In this document: positions 59,439 through 64,000 of the stretch, one piece after another
How the letters are laid out: each line of letters opens with the position of its first letter
Position numbering within the stretch: position 1 is the first letter of the stretch
Source of the DNA: Cliona cf. orientalis
Taxonomy: Eukaryota; Porifera; Demospongiae; Clionaida; Clionaidae
Direction of reading: 5' to 3'
DNA: 64,000 bases
Assembly: GCA_963930775.1 (NCBI GenBank)
Contig: OZ005698.1
Span: 6,082,501 to 6,146,500 of the forward strand
Made by a program: the position numbers and the translations under genes
Notes under the pieces: generated by a model
Databases searched by the model: none
The model's input: the letters and a program-made list of their open reading frames with translations, nothing else
Told to the model about the DNA's origin: nothing

Positions 59439-62400
59439 CTAGAGTAGTATGCATAGTGATGAACTAGTAGGAAGAGAGGTCTTACTCCTGCCAGATTCGG
59501 GGCGTGCCTCCTCCTCTTGAACACTGTGTAGACTTCCATTGCCACTTTCACTTATAATATCTGATTTGATCTTTGGCATTTTCAAAATATCTGGCTCTAT
59601 AAATCCATTCATATCGGGTATCAGTTTCTCAAGCAGTTGCTTTTGGTTGTCTTGCTCTGTAATGGCTTGAGAGAACAACTTTTTCTCGCTATCGGTGTTG
59701 ATGGTTGTAGTAGTGCCAGTGGGGTTTGATGTAGTACCGTCATCTAGGTGTGCTATATCCAATTTGGTTTCTTCAGATGGCTGAATGATGCTTGAGGCTT
59801 GTGAACATGACATTCTGCTCTCCAGTGATTGCAATGACTGTTCATCATCGCTGGGTGGCAGTGGAATGGAGCTGGGATCTATCAAATGCACAGAAGCCGG
59901 TTGTACTTCAGTCCCTTGATCAATCTCCATCACTTTACTACTTCGAGATGAGTCTGTTGCAGTGAATGAGCTTGAGGAAGGAGACTCGATTCCCTTCAAT
60001 CTCCTCAGTATCGGGTGTGGTTGTGCGCTTTCTTCTGTATGTTGATAATGATAGAGGGCAGTTGATACCCAGCCGTCCTTGGTCCCATAGAGTATGCTAG
60101 CTTCATGTCGATCTAGGTCACAAGAAAGTATTGGGAGATCAGTATGTAGTGTTGCTATGCATTCAGATTGTGACACATCCCAGAGGCGTAGCGTGCAGTC
60201 TTCTGATGCTGTAATGCACTGTTTTCCAGCTTTTAGTAGTCTCAGTGACCTCACTGATCCCTTGTGTCCGCTAAGGACCGACTTGAGAGAGCCGCTAGGC
60301 AAGCTGACGATATGGCATTCCTTGTCCTTTGAACCCGTGCCATATAGAGTGCCATCTCCACTAACAGCTAAGCATAGCAGATCATCAGTGTGGGTTTGTT
60401 TTGACAGAATGACCTTGGCAGTATGAAAATCACGGGTACAAACTTGCCCATCCCTGGATGCTGACATGATGTACTTAGCAGTCGGGCTCTGAGCAAATGC
60501 AACAGAAATAACTGCCGATTTGTGGTTAGTGAAACTTTTTAGGAGTTTTCCAGATTTCATACTCCAAAACATCACCTGACCATCTTCATTGCCTGACATT
60601 AGCAGTTCACTATCTGCTGAGACAGCAATACAATTTACTTGGCTGCTGGCTATTTCATCGCTGTAGGTAGAAACAACTTCCTCTGTCTCTCCATTCCACA
60701 GATTGATGGTGCCATCGGATGAAGCGGATAGAAGGTGCTTGGAATCTCTCATCACCATGACTTGATTAACAGCACCTTTATGACCACAGAGCTCCTTGAT
60801 AACCTCCATTGACTCCAAATCGTACACTTTAATGACTGAATCTGCACCTCCAGACACAGCATACATGCCACAGGGAGATATGGCCACTGTTAGTGTGTCA
60901 CTGTCGTGATGCTTGTTGGTTTGTGATACAGGTCGGCTTTTGAGGTCCCAGATGTAGATGCAGGAATCGGCAGATCCTGTAATAGCTAGGTTGCCGCCGT
61001 CTGTCATGCTAGTGCAGTGAGTGGTGGTAGAATGTTCATTACCGAGATCAAAGAGATGTGAGCCACTATCAAGTTCCCACACTGACACTTTCCTACAATG
61101 AAGATATTTAATGTTTCAGCACGTGGAGTTTCACAACATTATAACATATTGAATAGGGTAAGTGCATGAAACAGCATTTTGTTACCTTTCTCCATAGGTA
61201 ACTGTGATCTTTCCGTTAGTATCTATTGAAATGCTTCTCACTGGACTAGCCTCAAGTTTGATGGAGTGTAGAGTTTGGCCAGTGTCACTGCGTCTGATAA
61301 TCATGGAGCCATTTTCTGATCCACTGATGAGGTAGGAGCATCTAAAGTATTATATATAATTAGGATTGATCAGAGAGTATGATTCCACTTCCAAACTATA
61401 GTACATAACCGCTACTATATAAGAGTGCTATAGTATTATGACAGCTACAAAAATATAAACATCACAAACATCACACACACACACTGCATGTACACACAAT
61501 GCACACACCACACGATCATGCACTACAATACATACATATATGGACATACCTATCTTGATGCTCTACATAGGCCATGGTAGTGATCCCTCCACTATCACCC
61601 TGGAAGGTCTGAAGAATCTCTGCCGATATGATGTTGATTATATGAACACTACCATTCTTGTAGCCTATGGCGACACTCATGTCACCACACCAGCACATGG
61701 AGAGAATTGGGCTTCTGTTATGCTTCAGAGTGTAGATCAGCTCTCCATAGGAACTGCACACAATAGCGTAAGTATATAGAATGGTACAATAGCCCTGGCG
61801 ATATTTATACTGCCAGACCCACCCCAATGGCCAAATCTTAAGATAAGATTTGGTCATTGCAGTGGGTCTGGCAGTATAAATATTTATTATGAATTTCAGT
61901 ATAGAGCTAATTGGATGAATGTTATGTTGGTTTGTGGGTAATGACTCACCTGCTAGTAGAGTCCATATTCCACACTCTAGCTGTAGCATCTGAAGAGCCA
62001 GACACTGCCTTTGAGCCATCACTGCTTATGAGGACAGCATTCACTGAGGCGGTGTGGCCAGTCATAGTGTGAAGACATTTACCAGCGGGAACATGCCAGT
62101 GCCTGAACGGTGTATAAAATATTTATTGTTCATCAGTTTTACCTAAGTCTTGTTTTATATAGGTAGGTGTACAAACATAATTAGAACTAGAACGTGTGGA
62201 CTTAATTATTATGTAATGATAAGTATTCCATTCCACTATTTTTGTTACTGGCCGAGGGAAAGTGACGACTAGTCTGAGGGTATTCAGACATGCAATATTT
62301 GTGAATGTGAATCTTTTATTCTTTACCTCATAGTTTTATCAGCAGATCCAGAGACAGCATGCTGTGCATCACTAGTGAGAGCAACAGAAAGAACCTTATC

Positions 62401-64000
62401 TGTGTGTCCGTCGAATGTCTTCATTACTCCTGTGCTGCTAAGATCCCATGTCTTGAGCGTTTTGTCCCATGAGGAAGACAAGATACACACCTCATGCTCT
62501 CCACTTTCTTGGTTTGGTGTCATGATAGTTGTGATGCAGGAGACCACGTCACGATGACCCTCCATTATCACAAGAAGAGGACCACCGGGCAAGTTGATGG
62601 AAGGATGGAGGGGAGTGATTGCTGGAGTATGATCCTCTAAGGCAGCCACAACCAGCTGCTTTAGAACAGGTCTGAAATAAAAGTTTAACAATCACTACCG
62701 TTGCAATTGCAATAAGGCAACAGAACAGTTACTGTGCTCAGGGACAACAAATTCAGGATCAAATTGTACGTAGATCTACGTGGTCCAAAACCGGTACCAT
62801 TGTCATGACTGATGTACCGGTTTAAGGTCTCAATTGCAAGACTAATGTGAATAACTAATAGCCGTATGTGATTACCTTTCTGTTTCACTGCCTGTGATAT
62901 ATGGCATCAGCCTGGATAATAGCTGCTCTGAAAGGTGGATGGGATCCAGGGTAAGGGTAGGAATAGCCAGAGATAGTGCATCTCTTAGCAGCCGGAGCTC
63001 TTCGGATTCAGAACTGGCCTGGTCACTCCTGCAATAATACCGGTAGTAAAAACGAAGGAGTTGTGTAGTACTTTAAAGCACCCCAAGCACTAGATACTAT
63101 ACTCATTAATATGATAATAATATTATACCTTCCAAGAGGAACAACAGGAATGACATCAGAGAACCAGTTGATGATGTCAGCACGTGGCATTGTCCTGACG
63201 CAGGCCTTCAGCCAGCTGTAGTCAGTTAGTAGCTGCTTCAGTTCGCCTGTTCTCTGACATCTTGCAAGACAGTAAGGAAGCTCTGTCAGTTTTCTGATAT
63301 TCCAGAGCTGCTTTTCCTCATTCAACATCAACAGCTGCTTAGCTAAAAAAGGTACTGATTATTAATTTTGTGAGGAACATTTGTTACGAACTGATAATAA
63401 CATACCCTCATGTGAATGACCCTCAACTCCACTAGTTTTTGTGCCTTTGAAGTAGTCTGCAAGTTGCGTGAATATTTTATCAACTCTATTCTTCTCTGAG
63501 TTGAGAAAGACATTAGTTGCAATATCTTCAAGTACTCTGCATGGCCATCTGTACACGAGTGTTTGTCCAATTCCCATTCTCAGATCCAGAAATGATGAAA
63601 TTCTATGATAGAATTGCGACCAAAGCAGTGGAGGGACTTGAAGAAGGGTAGATAGCTTGGTGCTTGAGGGATATCTCCCCTGCCAATCTTGATTTAACAC
63701 ATCCAGTAGCTGTAGAAAGACGTTAGCGTATAAATACCTAAACAATGACACATTTCTTCAAGCAGATCCTCGATAGTATAGTGGTAAGTATCTCCGCCTG
63801 TCACGCGGAAGACCCGGGTTCGATTCCCGGTCGGGGAGTGCATCTTTTTTTTTTTTTCATTCCTTCTTTCGTCATACCCCCATATTTTTTTCCGCATAAA
63901 GCACTCACCTCTTTATCTGAAGCAAGAATATCGAGTAATTCCATTTCAGACAAGCCATACTTAGCAGCAGTAATATAGCCCAGTGCTTGTGATACAAAGC
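59439..64000 (-). CDS. WD40-repeat protein with NWD/NACHT-WD-like N-terminal region (5' end outside window)
   Basis: Exons, from the window edge down, are 63909 to beyond 64000, 63406-63709, 63129-63342, 62876-63028, 62327-62671, 61950-62102, 61550-61753, 61186-61341 and 59439-61092. All join in phase, giving about 1,090 visible residues. The first visible part, ALGYITAAKYGLSEMELLDI, followed by PPLLWSQFY and later LPYCLARC, resembles the helical region after the NTPase domain in NWD1, NWD2 and related NACHT-WD proteins. About a dozen WD40 repeats follow, for example FDGHTDKVLSVALTSD...AVSGSADKTMR and MTGHTASVNAVLIS. The last ~200 residues are Ser/Thr-rich and disordered. Such proteins are probable signalling scaffolds whose propeller senses a ligand. 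The NTPase itself is not in view, so the NACHT assignment is inference. Confidence 0.85.
61801..61882. repeat. Near-perfect hairpin in WD40-gene intron
   Basis: ATATTTATACTGCCAGACCC at the left is mirrored by GGGTCTGGCAGTATAAATAT at the right. An inner stem is CCAAATCTTA and TAAGATTTGG, with almost no loop. Confidence 0.85.
63767..63838 (+). tRNA. tRNA-Asp (anticodon GTC)
   Basis: 72 bases with a complete cloverleaf. The acceptor stem is TCCTCGA paired with TCGGGGA, discriminator G. The A box is TAGTATAGTGG, the anticodon loop is CTGTCAC, and the B box is GGTTCGATTCC. It closely matches the animal tRNA-Asp consensus. It has no intron. It lies inside an intron (63710-63908) of the WD40 gene, on the opposite strand. 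Confidence 0.97.
63845..63857 (+). terminator. RNA polymerase III T-run terminator
   Basis: Thirteen T in a row begin seven bases after the tRNA 3' end, as expected for Pol III termination. Confidence 0.85.

Overview
The window looks like nuclear DNA of an animal from an early-branching lineage, most likely a sponge. That is an inference from gene content and genome style, not from a marker gene. Three things support a metazoan source: a TGF-beta type II receptor kinase, a doublecortin-like kinase, and spliced genes with many short GT-AG introns. The DNA is AT-rich. Intergenic and intronic DNA is full of short non-autonomous DNA transposons (MITEs), fold-back elements, poly-G/poly-C runs and GAGA/CTCT tracts. 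Exons below were built by hand from open frames, GT/AG sites and codon-phase agreement. In most genes every junction is phase-consistent.

Layout. 0.6-2.1 kb: RING-finger gene (-). 2.1-9.2 kb: repeat-rich, with a possible orphan exon (+) near 6 kb. 9.4-13.5 kb: degenerate Ty1/copia retrotransposon (-) with LTR remnants. 14.7-20.3 kb: PUB + RRM + KH-like gene (+) running into a 200-N gap. 20.5-23.7 kb: IWR1/SLC7A6OS homologue (+) coming out of the same gap. 24.5-30.9 kb: doublecortin-like kinase (-) whose kinase domain lacks key catalytic residues. 31.2-36.7 kb: OGFOD2-type 2-oxoglutarate oxygenase (+), divergent from the kinase gene. 37.1-40.5 kb: START-domain gene (+). 41.6-42.9 kb: LINE-like 3' remnant next to a TA-flanked MITE. 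45.6-50.6 kb: TGF-beta type II-like receptor (+) with an unusual ectodomain. 50.6-52.7 kb: repeats, including a 0.7-kb fold-back. 53.4-54.5 kb: intronless SAP-like ORF (-) broken by a homopolymer frameshift. 54.5-58.7 kb: ankyrin-repeat gene (+), one repeat per exon. 59.4-64.0 kb: WD40-repeat gene (-) running off the window, with a tRNA-Asp gene on the opposite strand inside one intron.

The genes do not form a functional cluster. They cover ubiquitin/p97-type and RNA-binding functions, RNA polymerase II import, microtubule binding, TGF-beta signalling, lipid transfer and NTPase-WD40 scaffolding. The most interesting items are the PUB-RRM-KH fusion, the receptor with two three-finger domains separated by EGF repeats, the doublecortin pseudokinase, and several related families of TA-flanked MITEs, including a palindromic TTAA-flanked element nested inside a TAA-flanked one.
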